Assembly (NCBI GenBank): GCA_900772625.1
Contig: CAAHEQ010000059.1
Location: forward strand, 1-15,183
DNA: 15,183 nucleotides
From: Alphaproteobacteria bacterium
Lineage (GTDB): Bacteria; Pseudomonadota; Alphaproteobacteria; CAAHEQ01; UBA3637
Reading direction: 5' to 3'
In this document: piece by piece, positions 1-6,904 of the stretch
Position numbering within the stretch: the first letter of the stretch is position 1
Layout of the letters: each line of letters opens with the position of its first letter
Translations under genes and position numbers: made by a program
The notes under the pieces: model-generated
Database searches by the model: none
Told to the model about the DNA's origin: nothing
What the model saw: only the letters and a program-made list of their open reading frames with translations

Positions 1-342
1 ACTGACTTATCTGACTTACGTGGACTGGAACGCTGCCCCTGTCTTGAAGTACTTAATTTAAGCCACACCCATATCACGGGCGAAGAGTTAAAAAATGTAC
101 CCCCACAAATACAGCAAATTGACTTGCGCAGCTGTCCTTACTTGAAAAGCTTGAAGTTTTTATCGGGCAGAGCGCCTAATAATCCCGTCAACGTTGTATG
201 CAGCTTTCAAGGGGAGCGTTTCTTATCCACCGTTCCTGATGATGTGGTTTTGCAAACGCAAGGCAGCCTGTGGGGCAATCCGCAATTTAAGCGAAAACAC
301 AAAATGCCTTTGCTACCCAACGCGGCGCATATAAAAGAGTAA
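1..342 (+). CDS. Leucine-rich-repeat protein, 3' end (partial)
   Basis: The reading frame is open from the first base of the window and ends at TAA 340-342, giving the last 113 residues of a longer protein. The visible part begins with leucine-rich-repeat spacing (LRGLERCPCLEVLNLSHTHI, then a repeat-like IQQIDLRSCPYLKSLKFL), followed by a non-repeat C-terminal tail ending in NAAHIKE. LRR proteins usually form curved solenoids that bind other proteins. The partner, the cellular location and the N-terminal domains cannot be judged because the start is outside the window. A strong intrinsic terminator follows 21 bases after the stop, so this is the last gene of its transcript. Confidence 0.75.
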   Translation, partial: TDLSDLRGLERCPCLEVLNLSHTHITGEELKNVPPQIQQIDLRSCPYLKSLKFLSGRAPNNPVNVVCSFQGERFLSTVPDDVVLQTQGSLWGNPQFKRKHKMPLLPNAAHIKE

Positions 343-557
343 AACATACTTATATATAATCGCAAAGTCCTTTGATTTTTCAATCAAAGGACTTTTTTGG
401 CTTTTTGAACAAGAAGCGAATCGATTGCTTAAAGCTTCGGTTTTGGGCAAACGCTTTTGTGCAACAGACTTTGTGGAAAATGAACAGGTCGAACGAAAGC
501 AAAAACTTTTGTTTATAGTTTAATTTTATAAATTTATAAAAATAAGGAATAAAGAAA
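343..557. other. Intergenic region between LRR gene and prepilin gene
   Basis: Apart from the terminator at 364-398, I see no gene here. The last 60 bases (about 500-557) are very AT-rich and contain several TATAAA-like stretches that could serve as a -10 element for the prepilin gene. No -35 element is convincing. A Shine-Dalgarno-like AAGGA lies at about 544-548, nine bases before the ATG at 558. Confidence 0.5.
364..398 (+). terminator. Intrinsic terminator after the LRR gene
   Basis: A perfect 14-bp stem (364-377 with 382-395) encloses a 4-base loop, and the right arm runs into a run of six T (393-398). It lies directly after the LRR stop codon. The left arm is preceded by few T on the opposite strand, so it should act mainly on the plus strand. 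Confidence 0.9.
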
Positions 558-776
558 ATGAAAAGATTACAAAATGGTCGTTCTATGATCGAAATGTTGG
601 GCGTATTGGCTATCATCGGCGTCTTGTCCATCGGTGGTTTGGCGGGCTATACAATGGCAATGAACCGCTACCGCGCAAACAATGTTTTGGACTACATCGC
701 ACGTTGTGGTGTTGTTGCACAAACAGCTGGTATGGGTAAAGATAACAAGCTTGCGGGCAATCCAAACAGGATTTAG
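558..776 (+). CDS. Short type IV prepilin-like protein, probably truncated
   Basis: The 72-residue product begins with a class III (type IV prepilin/pseudopilin) signal. A short basic leader ends in G7, then R8-S-M-I-E12 places the conserved glutamate at +5, followed by the hydrophobic helix MLGVLAIIGVLSIGGLAGY. Prepilin peptidase would cut after G7. Arg at +1 is unusual, because Phe or Met is normal there. The helix is followed by about 35 residues (NRYRANNVLDYIARCGVVAQ onward) and then a TAG stop. Pilins and pseudopilins normally continue for 100 or more residues with a globular domain, so this looks cut short. From memory, similar N-termini occur in multicopy families of uncultured gut Alphaproteobacteria. 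It could instead be an expressed minor fragment. Its 3' end lies 32 bases from the 3' end of a tRNA gene. Confidence 0.6.
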   Translation: MKRLQNGRSMIEMLGVLAIIGVLSIGGLAGYTMAMNRYRANNVLDYIARCGVVAQTAGMGKDNKLAGNPNRI

Positions 777-808
777 CAAAAACGTTTTTAGTTGTAGGGA
801 GGGTTTAA

Positions 809-899
809 TGGCGGATGGGGCGAGATTCGAACTCGCGTTAGGCTTTCGACCTAAACACACTTTCCAGGCGTGCGCCTTCAACCACTCGGCCACCCATCC
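809..899 (-). tRNA. tRNA-Ser (anticodon GGA)
   Basis: Read on the minus strand, the 91-nt sequence folds as a class II tRNA. The 7-bp acceptor stem pairs GGATGGG with CCCATCC, the discriminator is G, and CCA is encoded. The T arm is GCGAG-TTCGAAT-CTCGC. The anticodon stem-loop CACGCCTGGAAAGTGTG shows anticodon GGA, and the long variable arm is typical of tRNA-Ser. It should read UCC and UCU. A good promoter lies just upstream at 912-940. Confidence 0.95.
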
Positions 900-911
900 A
901 ATGTAGGGATA

Positions 912-940
912 CTTATACACAAAAATAAAATAAAAATCAA
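912..940 (-). promoter_or_regulatory. Sigma-70-type promoter for tRNA-Ser
   Basis: On the minus strand, TTGATT (935-940) and TATAAG (912-917) are separated by exactly 17 bases. The expected start of transcription is about 905, only a few bases before the mature tRNA 5' end at 899. Confidence 0.7.
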
Positions 941-962
941 GCAAAATCTCAAAAAATTTTAT

Positions 963-991
963 TTGCATTTTATCAAATATCCGACTATCAT
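963..991 (+). promoter_or_regulatory. Sigma-70-type promoter for the secreted protein gene at 1023
   Basis: TTGCAT (963-968), a 17-base spacer and TATCAT (986-991, five of six consensus bases) predict a start near 998, about 25 bases before the ATG. The same TTGCAT -35 hexamer and 17-base spacing recur in front of the RHH gene (8664-8692). Confidence 0.6.
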
Positions 992-1022
992 AAAATAAAT
1001 TGTTTGTTATGGGAGATTTTTG

Positions 1023-1685
1023 ATGAAAAAAACAACACTCTTTTTAGTTCTGTTTGCCTTAGTGACAATACCTGTTTGGGCTCAAACGACCGACACGATT
1101 CCCGAGCCTGCAAAGGCCGATACCACGAGCTTGCCAGCGGCACAAGCAAAACCCTCGGCGGAGCCTGCAACGCCAGAGAACAAATCACTTACCACACTGC
1201 CTTTGCTGAACGAAGAACGTCCTGTCGTCACTGATGCTTCCTTTGTCGCGCCTGATGCCCCAACACCCGTGGTTGTTTGGGACGACACCAGCACACAATC
1301 TGGCGATAGTTCGATAGTGGCGCAGCCTGCCGCGGACGGTGAGGTTGCCAAAACGCAAGAGGCTTATCAACAAGTCATTGCTTATGCCATAGAAGCATCT
1401 TCTGCGGCCGTCAGAGAATCTAAACCGCTTGGCAAATACACATGCGAAAAAGTGTTTTCGTTGGAAGGCTATCCTGCACTCAAAGATTACCCGTGCGAAT
1501 TGATTGTGCATGACACTGAAAACGGGCCTATTGTTGTGCGATACAAAAATATCACAAATGAAATGAGCGCGCAAATCGCGGCATTCATCAAGAATAACCA
1601 GCTTTCCGAGGCTGTCAAATATGCCAACGGGCGTTTCCGTTTTGCATTAGATAAGGACGAGCCTGAAGAGGCAAACGCGCAATAA
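1023..1685 (+). CDS. Secreted Pro/Ala-rich protein of unknown function
   Basis: The product has 220 residues. I chose ATG 1023 rather than the in-frame TTG at 1020 because GGGAG at 1011-1015 sits 7 bases ahead of it. A clear Sec signal peptide (MKKTTLFLVLFALVTIPVWA) probably ends after A20. Residues 21 to about 108 are rich in Pro, Ala, Thr and Ser and look like a disordered linker. The C-terminal part (about 109-210) looks folded, starting with a helix (TQEAYQQVIAYAIEASSAAV) and carrying two cysteines, C141 and C158, that could form a disulfide in the periplasm. There is no lipobox or membrane anchor. I do not recognise the family. The gene appears monocistronic, with its own promoter and terminator. 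An extended linker ahead of a small domain would suit a protein reaching across the periplasm, but that is inference. Confidence 0.75.
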   Translation: MKKTTLFLVLFALVTIPVWAQTTDTIPEPAKADTTSLPAAQAKPSAEPATPENKSLTTLPLLNEERPVVTDASFVAPDAPTPVVVWDDTSTQSGDSSIVAQPAADGEVAKTQEAYQQVIAYAIEASSAAVRESKPLGKYTCEKVFSLEGYPALKDYPCELIVHDTENGPIVVRYKNITNEMSAQIAAFIKNNQLSEAVKYANGRFRFALDKDEPEEANAQ

Positions 1686-1708
1686 TCGCGCACACCGTTT
1701 CATTATTT

Positions 1709-1741
1709 AAAGGGGCAAGGTTAAAAGTACGTTGCCCTTTT
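1709..1741. terminator. Terminator between convergent genes
   Basis: A 10-bp stem (1709-1718 with 1732-1741, including one G-T wobble) has a 13-base loop, and its right arm ends in TTTT. It lies between the secreted protein gene (plus strand, ends 1685) and the end of the exporter operon (minus strand, ends 1745), so it may serve both. The T tract is better for the plus strand. Confidence 0.7.
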
Positions 1742-1744
1742 ATA

Positions 1745-1948
1745 TCAGCCGCGTTGTCTGCTGATAAGCGCTATTGCTTTTTGGACGTCTTTTTCATAAT
1801 CCGTGCGCACGTCATAGGGTTTTTGCTCGGCTTGCTGCTCGCTTTGGTGTTCGCGAGACATCCGTTGTTGTTCCTTGAGCAACTTTTTCAGCAACCGCCG
1901 CTCAAGTGTGTTTATTTTTTTCAAAGCGTGATTTTCAAGATCTTTCAT
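1745..1948 (-). CDS. 67-residue charged coiled-coil protein, last gene of the exporter operon
   Basis: The product is 67 residues with no signal peptide, no cysteine and no membrane segment. It is almost all predicted helix, rich in Lys, Arg, Glu and Gln (for example KKINTLERRLLKKLLKEQQR), and looks like a short cytoplasmic coiled coil. Its ATG overlaps the TGA of the upstream gene by four bases (ATGA, 1945-1948), which implies translational coupling. An AGGA lies about 8 bases ahead inside the preceding gene. I do not recognise the family. The tight coupling to an intact operon and the conserved reading frame make it likely to be real. It might be an accessory or structural partner of the exporter proteins, or only a passenger. 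Confidence 0.65.
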   Translation of the reverse strand: MKDLENHALKKINTLERRLLKKLLKEQQRMSREHQSEQQAEQKPYDVRTDYEKDVQKAIALISRQRG

Positions 1949-2847
1949 TGTGATTGTCCTTTTAATTGAGAAGCAGGAATGAAGGCAAGCGTTTCGTTAT
2001 CTTCTTTTGTCATTTTGTCCACGACAAAAGAGACAACGTTTGATGAAAATGGCAGCAAGATAACGACTTGTTGTTTTGGGCTTGCCTGAGCTGTCATTTT
2101 GCACCAAAAATCATTTAGCGTATCGGCGGTTATTTTATCTTGACTCAGCTGAGCTTGCAAAGTTAAATAAATCAATCCTTTTGTTTTGATGTGCGCATTT
2201 TTGAATGCCTCGAAAGTGGCGCTAGGCTCTGCCTTTCGTAAATCGCTCAGCCCCACGAATGGCACCATCAAATCCAAATAGTACGCCTCGAACAGCTGAC
2301 TTAGCTCAACCTCTGTCAGCGTATTTGAAAAGTTGATATCGCCCACAACATCCGTTGTTTGAGGAATGTCCAACATCGCCTCAAAGCCCATTTGACGCGC
2401 TTGGATAATCTTGTCCGCAGCATCTTGAGCATACGGCGAAAACGACAACGTCACGTTGGGTGGCAATACTTCGAGCGCGTGCTCAAACAAAGCCTCGTCA
2501 AGCCCCGTTTGATACAGCACAACAGCCACATTTGGCAAAGCGCTGGTAGCTGTTTTGCGTCCATATAAAAACGCGGCTGCCGTTTCTGTTTGCCATGATC
2601 TAGCAAGCGTTTGTGGCGTCAGCGGTTGCTTATCATAGCGCACATAAAAATCGGACTCTTCGGCTTTGGGCGGATAGACATTTTGCAAAGTCGCGGCATT
2701 TTCTACTTCACTTTTCGGTGCAATCAAATCAAATGACGTTTTAGGAATCCAGCGTGCGGCCGAATAGTTTTGACAAAACCAGCCGATCCCCGCCAAATAG
2801 GCGATTAAAACAAAGCTTAAAAAAATGTATTTTTTCCTCATCGTCAT
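1945..2847 (-). CDS. Divergent polysaccharide deacetylase-like (YibQ/DUF610) protein, catalytic motifs lost
   Basis: The product has 300 residues. An N-terminal hydrophobic segment (about 6-26) acts as a membrane anchor or uncut signal. Residues about 106-290 follow the layout of the divergent polysaccharide deacetylase family: a strand-turn VAVVLYQTGLDEALFEHAL (107-125), then LPPNVTLSFSPYA (128-140), then an alpha segment ending RQMGFEAMLDIPQ (151-163). In the family the first strand ends in a metal-binding Asp-Asp before Leu-Gly. Here those positions are Tyr112-Gln113, and the usual PMEP after the third strand is PQTT. It is therefore probably not an active hydrolase. ATG 2841 is an alternative start with better spacing from AGG. 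It follows the permease gene by 49 bases and is coupled to the downstream small gene. The fold assignment is by eye. Confidence 0.6.
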   Translation of the reverse strand: MTMRKKYIFLSFVLIAYLAGIGWFCQNYSAARWIPKTSFDLIAPKSEVENAATLQNVYPPKAEESDFYVRYDKQPLTPQTLARSWQTETAAAFLYGRKTATSALPNVAVVLYQTGLDEALFEHALEVLPPNVTLSFSPYAQDAADKIIQARQMGFEAMLDIPQTTDVVGDINFSNTLTEVELSQLFEAYYLDLMVPFVGLSDLRKAEPSATFEAFKNAHIKTKGLIYLTLQAQLSQDKITADTLNDFWCKMTAQASPKQQVVILLPFSSNVVSFVVDKMTKEDNETLAFIPASQLKGQSQ

Positions 2848-2896
2848 TAAACCTATTATACGCCAAAAAAATAAAAAAGGAAAGATTTTTATCAGA

Positions 2897-4114
2897 TTAT
2901 TGATACCTCAGCGCTTCAATCGGATCCAGCTTCATCGCTTTGAGCGCTGGAAACAGCCCCGACAAAACACCCACCACGACTGCGACAGAAACGGAAACAA
3001 TCACTGTCCAAATAGATATAGGTACTTCTTTATCGAACAAAAATCCGCCCAGTTGTGACAAACCGACACCCAGCACAAGCCCCATAAACGAGCCCATAAA
3101 CGAAATTAAAATGCTCTCGATTAAAAACTGCATCATCACCCATTTATTGGGTGCGCCTAAGGCTTTGCGCGTGCCAATCTCGCGCGTGCGTTCGGTGACA
3201 GAAACAAGCATCATATTCATAATGCCAATCGAGCCCACAATCAAAGATATAGACGCAATCGCTCCCAAAAGAAGCGACAAATAAAAGCCCACTTTTTTGA
3301 CTTGCGCTACCAATTCAGCCATATTGCGGACTGTAAAGTCATCGTCTGCACCTTCTTTTAAATGGTGACGCGCACGCAACAAATAATTCACGCGCTGCAT
3401 CACTGTTTCCAGTTTATCCTCGCTATCCACCTTGACAAATCCAACATTTACCTTTTGTGGCTGACGCGCGCCTCTGATTTTCTGGCGCAAAGTCGTAAAA
3501 GGCATTAAAATGACATTATCCTGATCGTCACCTCCAAGCCCTGCACCTTTTTCTTTGAGCGTACCAATCACCAAAAATGGACGGTTATTTAAGCGAATGC
3601 TTTTGCCAATAGGATTTTCAAAACCGAACAGCTCGTCCACCACCGTTTGCCCCAATATCACATAAGATGCCGCTGACTTCAAGTCTCTGACGGAAAAAGC
3701 GACCCCCTTATCAATTTCCCAGTTGCCAACTGTCAAATAATCGGGTGTTGTGCCTGTGGCGCTGACAGACCAGTTATTTTTACCGTAAACGGCTTGTACC
3801 GAACCTTGCGTTGCATAAGAAGTTGTCATCACATCCTTGAGGCTTTTAATTGCATCCATGTCGTCCCGCGTGACGGTAGGGCGTCCCATTGCCGTCCTGA
3901 CACCACCACTGGAGGAATAACCTGGCAAAACAATCAGCAAATTACCGCCCATACTGGCAAAGCTGTCATCAATAATTTTTTGGACGGCTTGGCCGACCGC
4001 GACCATCAACACGACAGCAGCGACACCAATCATAATTCCCAGCGTTGTTAAAAACGTTCTGAGCTTATAAGAGGTAATAGAAATCCACGCTTCGCCAAAA
4101 ATCCGCCCAAACAT
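2897..4114 (-). CDS. MacB-type ABC transporter permease (FtsX family)
   Basis: This 405-residue permease has the MacB/FtsX layout. TM1 is at about 22-42. A large periplasmic domain of the MacB_PCD type follows (about 45-270). Three more membrane segments lie at about 275-300, 328-352 and 365-390. The cytoplasmic loop ERTREIGTRKALGA (about 308-321) is the coupling motif that contacts the ATPase, and the C-terminus DPIEALRYQ is typical. In E. coli MacB the ATPase is fused to the permease; here it is a separate gene (4993-5727), so a homodimer of this permease with two ATPase chains is expected. An AAAGGA sits 6 bases before the ATG. A gene for a secreted protein lies between the ATPase and permease genes, 27 bases upstream. 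MacB-type machines use ATP to drive periplasmic substrates such as peptides, toxins or lipopeptides through a TolC channel. The substrate here is unknown. Confidence 0.93.
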   Translation of the reverse strand: MFGRIFGEAWISITSYKLRTFLTTLGIMIGVAAVVLMVAVGQAVQKIIDDSFASMGGNLLIVLPGYSSSGGVRTAMGRPTVTRDDMDAIKSLKDVMTTSYATQGSVQAVYGKNNWSVSATGTTPDYLTVGNWEIDKGVAFSVRDLKSAASYVILGQTVVDELFGFENPIGKSIRLNNRPFLVIGTLKEKGAGLGGDDQDNVILMPFTTLRQKIRGARQPQKVNVGFVKVDSEDKLETVMQRVNYLLRARHHLKEGADDDFTVRNMAELVAQVKKVGFYLSLLLGAIASISLIVGSIGIMNMMLVSVTERTREIGTRKALGAPNKWVMMQFLIESILISFMGSFMGLVLGVGLSQLGGFLFDKEVPISIWTVIVSVSVAVVVGVLSGLFPALKAMKLDPIEALRYQ

Positions 4115-4141
4115 TTGTTATCCTTTCTTTATATAAAACCT

Positions 4142-4984
4142 TTATTCATCGAGCTTCAAGAACTCTTTGTAGTCATCTTCCCGATAAACTTTCATATTAT
4201 CTTCATCTGCGCCCTCGGCAACCAAACGATTCTCGGCATCATAGATTTTCATATAATCTTCCGTGCCCGTCAAACGATATAAAAGCTTGCCTGTTTTTTG
4301 CTCGCTGATTTCTTGGCTCATCGTGCCGTCAGCATAGATTCTGGACTTGAACAAATAGCCATTTTCGACTTGTTGAAACGAGCCTATCGGCTGGCCATTA
4401 ACGACCTCTAGATCCATTTTATAGTCTTTGCCTGAAGCCTTCACTCGGCCCGAAACATCATCTTCGCCAGGGCCTGTTTTTTTCAATTGCATCGTGGTAT
4501 GCTCGCCGTTCACATTTGCGTGATATTCCAAAGACTGCGTTGCTTTGTCAGCCTTCATATAATGCGTGTTAATGCCCGCATTTTCATCACGACCAATCAA
4601 TTCCACCGTTCCTGCCTCGGCATCAATTTTTCGTTCAATCGAAAGCTTTTCATTGCCTTTTGGATTCGTAATATATGTTTTATCTGGGTTAGCTGTATCT
4701 TGTGTCAGATCTGCTTGCATATCCCCAATAGTCACACGATTTGTGCGCTCGTCAATGTGCTCAAAGCTCATATCTTTCAGCTCGTCTGTACCCGTGTGAA
4801 TAGTCGTTTTGCCCTCGGCCACACCAAAGCCCTGCCCTGTTGGCACTTGGCGAACATCCATCGATGTATCCGTTGTATCAATGGTAGCAACACCAAAATC
4901 ATAATGTTCGGGTGCGCTTTGCGCCAGCGCGACCGTTGAAACAAAAAGCAATGAAATGCTTGCAAGTAAAAGTTTTTTCATCAT
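4142..4984 (-). CDS. Secreted beta-rich protein of unknown function inside the exporter operon
   Basis: The product has 280 residues with a clear Sec signal peptide (MMKKLLLASISLLFVSTVALA), probably cut after A21. The mature protein has no cysteine, no lipobox and no membrane segment. It is hydrophilic, acidic and dominated by short alternating polar and hydrophobic stretches, suggesting mostly beta structure. The C-terminal third carries turn-like repeats (GYLFKSRIYADGTMSQEI, then GKLLYRLTG, DYMKIYDAENRLVAEG and NMKVYREDDY) that recall hairpin repeats. GGGAG lies 6 bases before the first ATG, and a second ATG follows directly. It sits 8 bases after the ATPase gene and 27 before the permease gene, so it is surely co-transcribed. 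I do not recognise the family. A role as a periplasmic partner or as the cargo of the exporter is inference from position only. Confidence 0.75.
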   Translation of the reverse strand: MMKKLLLASISLLFVSTVALAQSAPEHYDFGVATIDTTDTSMDVRQVPTGQGFGVAEGKTTIHTGTDELKDMSFEHIDERTNRVTIGDMQADLTQDTANPDKTYITNPKGNEKLSIERKIDAEAGTVELIGRDENAGINTHYMKADKATQSLEYHANVNGEHTTMQLKKTGPGEDDVSGRVKASGKDYKMDLEVVNGQPIGSFQQVENGYLFKSRIYADGTMSQEISEQKTGKLLYRLTGTEDYMKIYDAENRLVAEGADEDNMKVYREDDYKEFLKLDE

Positions 4985-4992
4985 ATTCTCCC

Positions 4993-5727
4993 TTATATGT
5001 TTTTATCAAAATAGTCTTTAACAGACCCGTCATATTCTATCACGCCATCAGCAATGCGCAACAAGCGTTTCGCGTACATCGCAACATCGGGCTCGTGCGT
5101 GACAAGAATAATCGTTATTCCCTCTTTATTCAAGCTTTGAAACATCTCCATAATTTCATCGGAGGTTTGGCTGTCAAGGTTGCCTGTCGGCTCGTCCGCC
5201 ATAATGATTTTTGGATTGTTAATCAACGCCCTCGCAATTGCAACACGTTGCTGCATACCACCCGACAACTGAGACGGTAATCGATCGGCATAGCCTTTAA
5301 GCCCCACGCGCTCAATCATTTGACACGCACGTTCATAGCATTCCTTGCGTCCCACACCTTGGTATAACAACGGCATCGATACATTATCGGCAATCGTGCG
5401 TTTCATCAGCAAGTTAAAGTTTTGGAACACAAAACCGATCGTTTTGCCACGAACGCGCGCCAGCTCGTCATCGGAAAGTTTTGATACTTCCTCGCCTGCC
5501 AAAATATACTCGCCCGAGGTTGGGCGATCCAAACACCCCAACGTATTCATCAAGGTTGACTTACCGCTGCCTGAATGCCCCATAATTGCGACAAATTCGC
5601 CCGCGCAAATGTCAAACGTAATGCCTTTTAACACTTCTTGACTGAGCCCGCCCGCCATAAAATAGGTCTTTTTCAAGTCCTTGACTTCCACGACTTTTTG
5701 AGCACAATTTTGCTTTTCTTTAACCAT
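4993..5727 (-). CDS. MacB/LolD-type ABC transporter ATPase
   Basis: The product is a 244-residue ABC ATPase. Walker A is GHSGSGKS (50-57), the Q-loop is Q102 in FVFQNFNLL, the signature is LSGGMQQ (154-160), Walker B is IIMADEP (174-180) followed by TGNLD, and the H-loop is H201. This set is typical of the MacB/LolD/FtsE export branch. I chose ATG 5727 because AAAGGGA lies 5 bases ahead of it. An in-frame ATG at 5751 would add 8 residues but has no ribosome-binding site. The gene starts 28 bases after the adaptor gene ends. It powers the FtsX-type permease encoded two genes downstream by ATP hydrolysis at the cytoplasmic face of the inner membrane. Confidence 0.95.
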   Translation of the reverse strand: MVKEKQNCAQKVVEVKDLKKTYFMAGGLSQEVLKGITFDICAGEFVAIMGHSGSGKSTLMNTLGCLDRPTSGEYILAGEEVSKLSDDELARVRGKTIGFVFQNFNLLMKRTIADNVSMPLLYQGVGRKECYERACQMIERVGLKGYADRLPSQLSGGMQQRVAIARALINNPKIIMADEPTGNLDSQTSDEIMEMFQSLNKEGITIILVTHEPDVAMYAKRLLRIADGVIEYDGSVKDYFDKNI

Positions 5728-5755
5728 TGTTATCCCTTTTGTTGTCAGCATCTGC

Positions 5756-6904
5756 TTACATTGGAGGAGGCCCGCGCCGTGTGCTGGAAGCTTTCACATC
5801 AGCGATATATTCCGCAATCACATTATCCCCCTCTTTTAAACCCGACAAAACTTCGGCATAGACAACATCAGTAAGTCCCAAATCAATCACATGCGGTTGA
5901 ATCTGTCTCGTTTTTGCGTTAAATGTATAAACGACCGCTTGCGAGGCTTTTAAATTCGTTGGGCGTGCGCCTTCCATTTGTTGGCGCAAAGCCGCATTTG
6001 GCTTGAATTGTACAGTCGTATTTGGAATGCGCAGCACGTCTTTTTTCTCGTCCGTATTTATCGTCACGAAAGCCGTCATCCCAGGCAGCAAGCGCTTATC
6101 TTCATTAGGCACGTCTATAATCACTGTATACATCACAACGTTTTGTTCGTTGGTTGGTGACAGTCTGACTTGCTTGACTGTACCTGAAAAGCTGTCCGTT
6201 GGATAAGCATCAACCGTAAACTCGGCTTTCATACCTTGCGTGATTTTGCCAATGTCGGCTTCCGAAACAGACGCTTCAATTTGCATCAGCTTTAAGTCTT
6301 CGGCAATCGTAAACAATGTTGGTGTAGAAAAAGATGCCGCCACTGTTTGGCCTTGTTCCACTTCTTTCGAAATAATCGTTCCCTCTACAGGTGATGTAAT
6401 CTGAGCATAATCCATATTGCGTTCGGCTTTGTTATAGCTTGCCTGCGCGCTTTGCTCATTCGCCTCGGCAGTGGCTAACGCTATTTCACTGTCCTCCATT
6501 TCGGATTTAGCAATCAACTTTTGGTGATACAAATCCTTATAGCGATTATAGTTCAGTTCGGCCACTTTCTTTTTGCTTTGGGCAAGGCTCAGCGCCGCCT
6601 TTGCGTCCGCCAGATTTTCGTTAAGCAAAAACTTGTCCAATTCCGCCAATAATTGTCCCTCTTTGACTTCATCGTTATAGTCCACATAAACCTTTTCGAT
6701 AATGCCCGAAACTTGCGTGCCCACCGAGACCGTGTTAATCGGTTGGAGCGTGCCCGTTGCCGTCACTTTTTCTGTCACGTCTCCGCGTTCGACTTTGACG
6801 AATTCGAAATTGCGCGGCGTTAATTTTTCGGGCGCTTTAAAGTATTTATATGCGCCAACGATGGCTGTCACGATAACCAATAAAATGATTAGTGTTTTTT
6901 TCAT
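5756..6904 (-). CDS. MacA-like periplasmic adaptor (membrane fusion protein)
   Basis: The product has 382 residues. An N-terminal hydrophobic anchor (about 3-19) is followed by the adaptor layout. The first lipoyl half (SVGTQVSGIIEKVYVDYNDEV, then KEGQLLAELD) precedes an alpha-helical hairpin (about 90-165, rich in Ala, Lys and Glu). The second lipoyl half (ITSPVEGTIISKEVEQGQTV) and the beta-barrel and membrane-proximal domains complete it, and the C-terminus is RRGPPPM. Adaptors of this kind form a hexameric tube joining a MacB-type permease to a TolC channel. The ATG overlaps the TGA of the upstream channel gene by four bases (6901-6904), with GGAGAG inside that gene as ribosome-binding site, so the two are translationally coupled. 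The absence of a fused transporter and the neighbouring ABC genes favour MacA over the RND-linked AcrA class. Confidence 0.93.
   Translation of the reverse strand: MKKTLIILLVIVTAIVGAYKYFKAPEKLTPRNFEFVKVERGDVTEKVTATGTLQPINTVSVGTQVSGIIEKVYVDYNDEVKEGQLLAELDKFLLNENLADAKAALSLAQSKKKVAELNYNRYKDLYHQKLIAKSEMEDSEIALATAEANEQSAQASYNKAERNMDYAQITSPVEGTIISKEVEQGQTVAASFSTPTLFTIAEDLKLMQIEASVSEADIGKITQGMKAEFTVDAYPTDSFSGTVKQVRLSPTNEQNVVMYTVIIDVPNEDKRLLPGMTAFVTINTDEKKDVLRIPNTTVQFKPNAALRQQMEGARPTNLKASQAVVYTFNAKTRQIQPHVIDLGLTDVVYAEVLSGLKEGDNVIAEYIADVKASSTRRGPPPM

Noticed and set aside
682..906. Plus-strand frame as a frameshifted continuation of the prepilin
   Set aside because: The translation after the prepilin stop runs into the antisense of the tRNA and shows no pilin-like sequence, so a simple frameshift does not restore the protein.
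567..968. Minus-strand reading frame of 133 codons across the prepilin and tRNA genes
   Set aside because: It runs through the tRNA-Ser gene and antisense to the prepilin helix, with no ribosome-binding site and no family resemblance.
4487..4939. 150-codon plus-strand frame opposite the secreted protein gene
   Set aside because: It is antisense to a gene with signal peptide, ribosome-binding site and operon context; its own product has no recognisable features.
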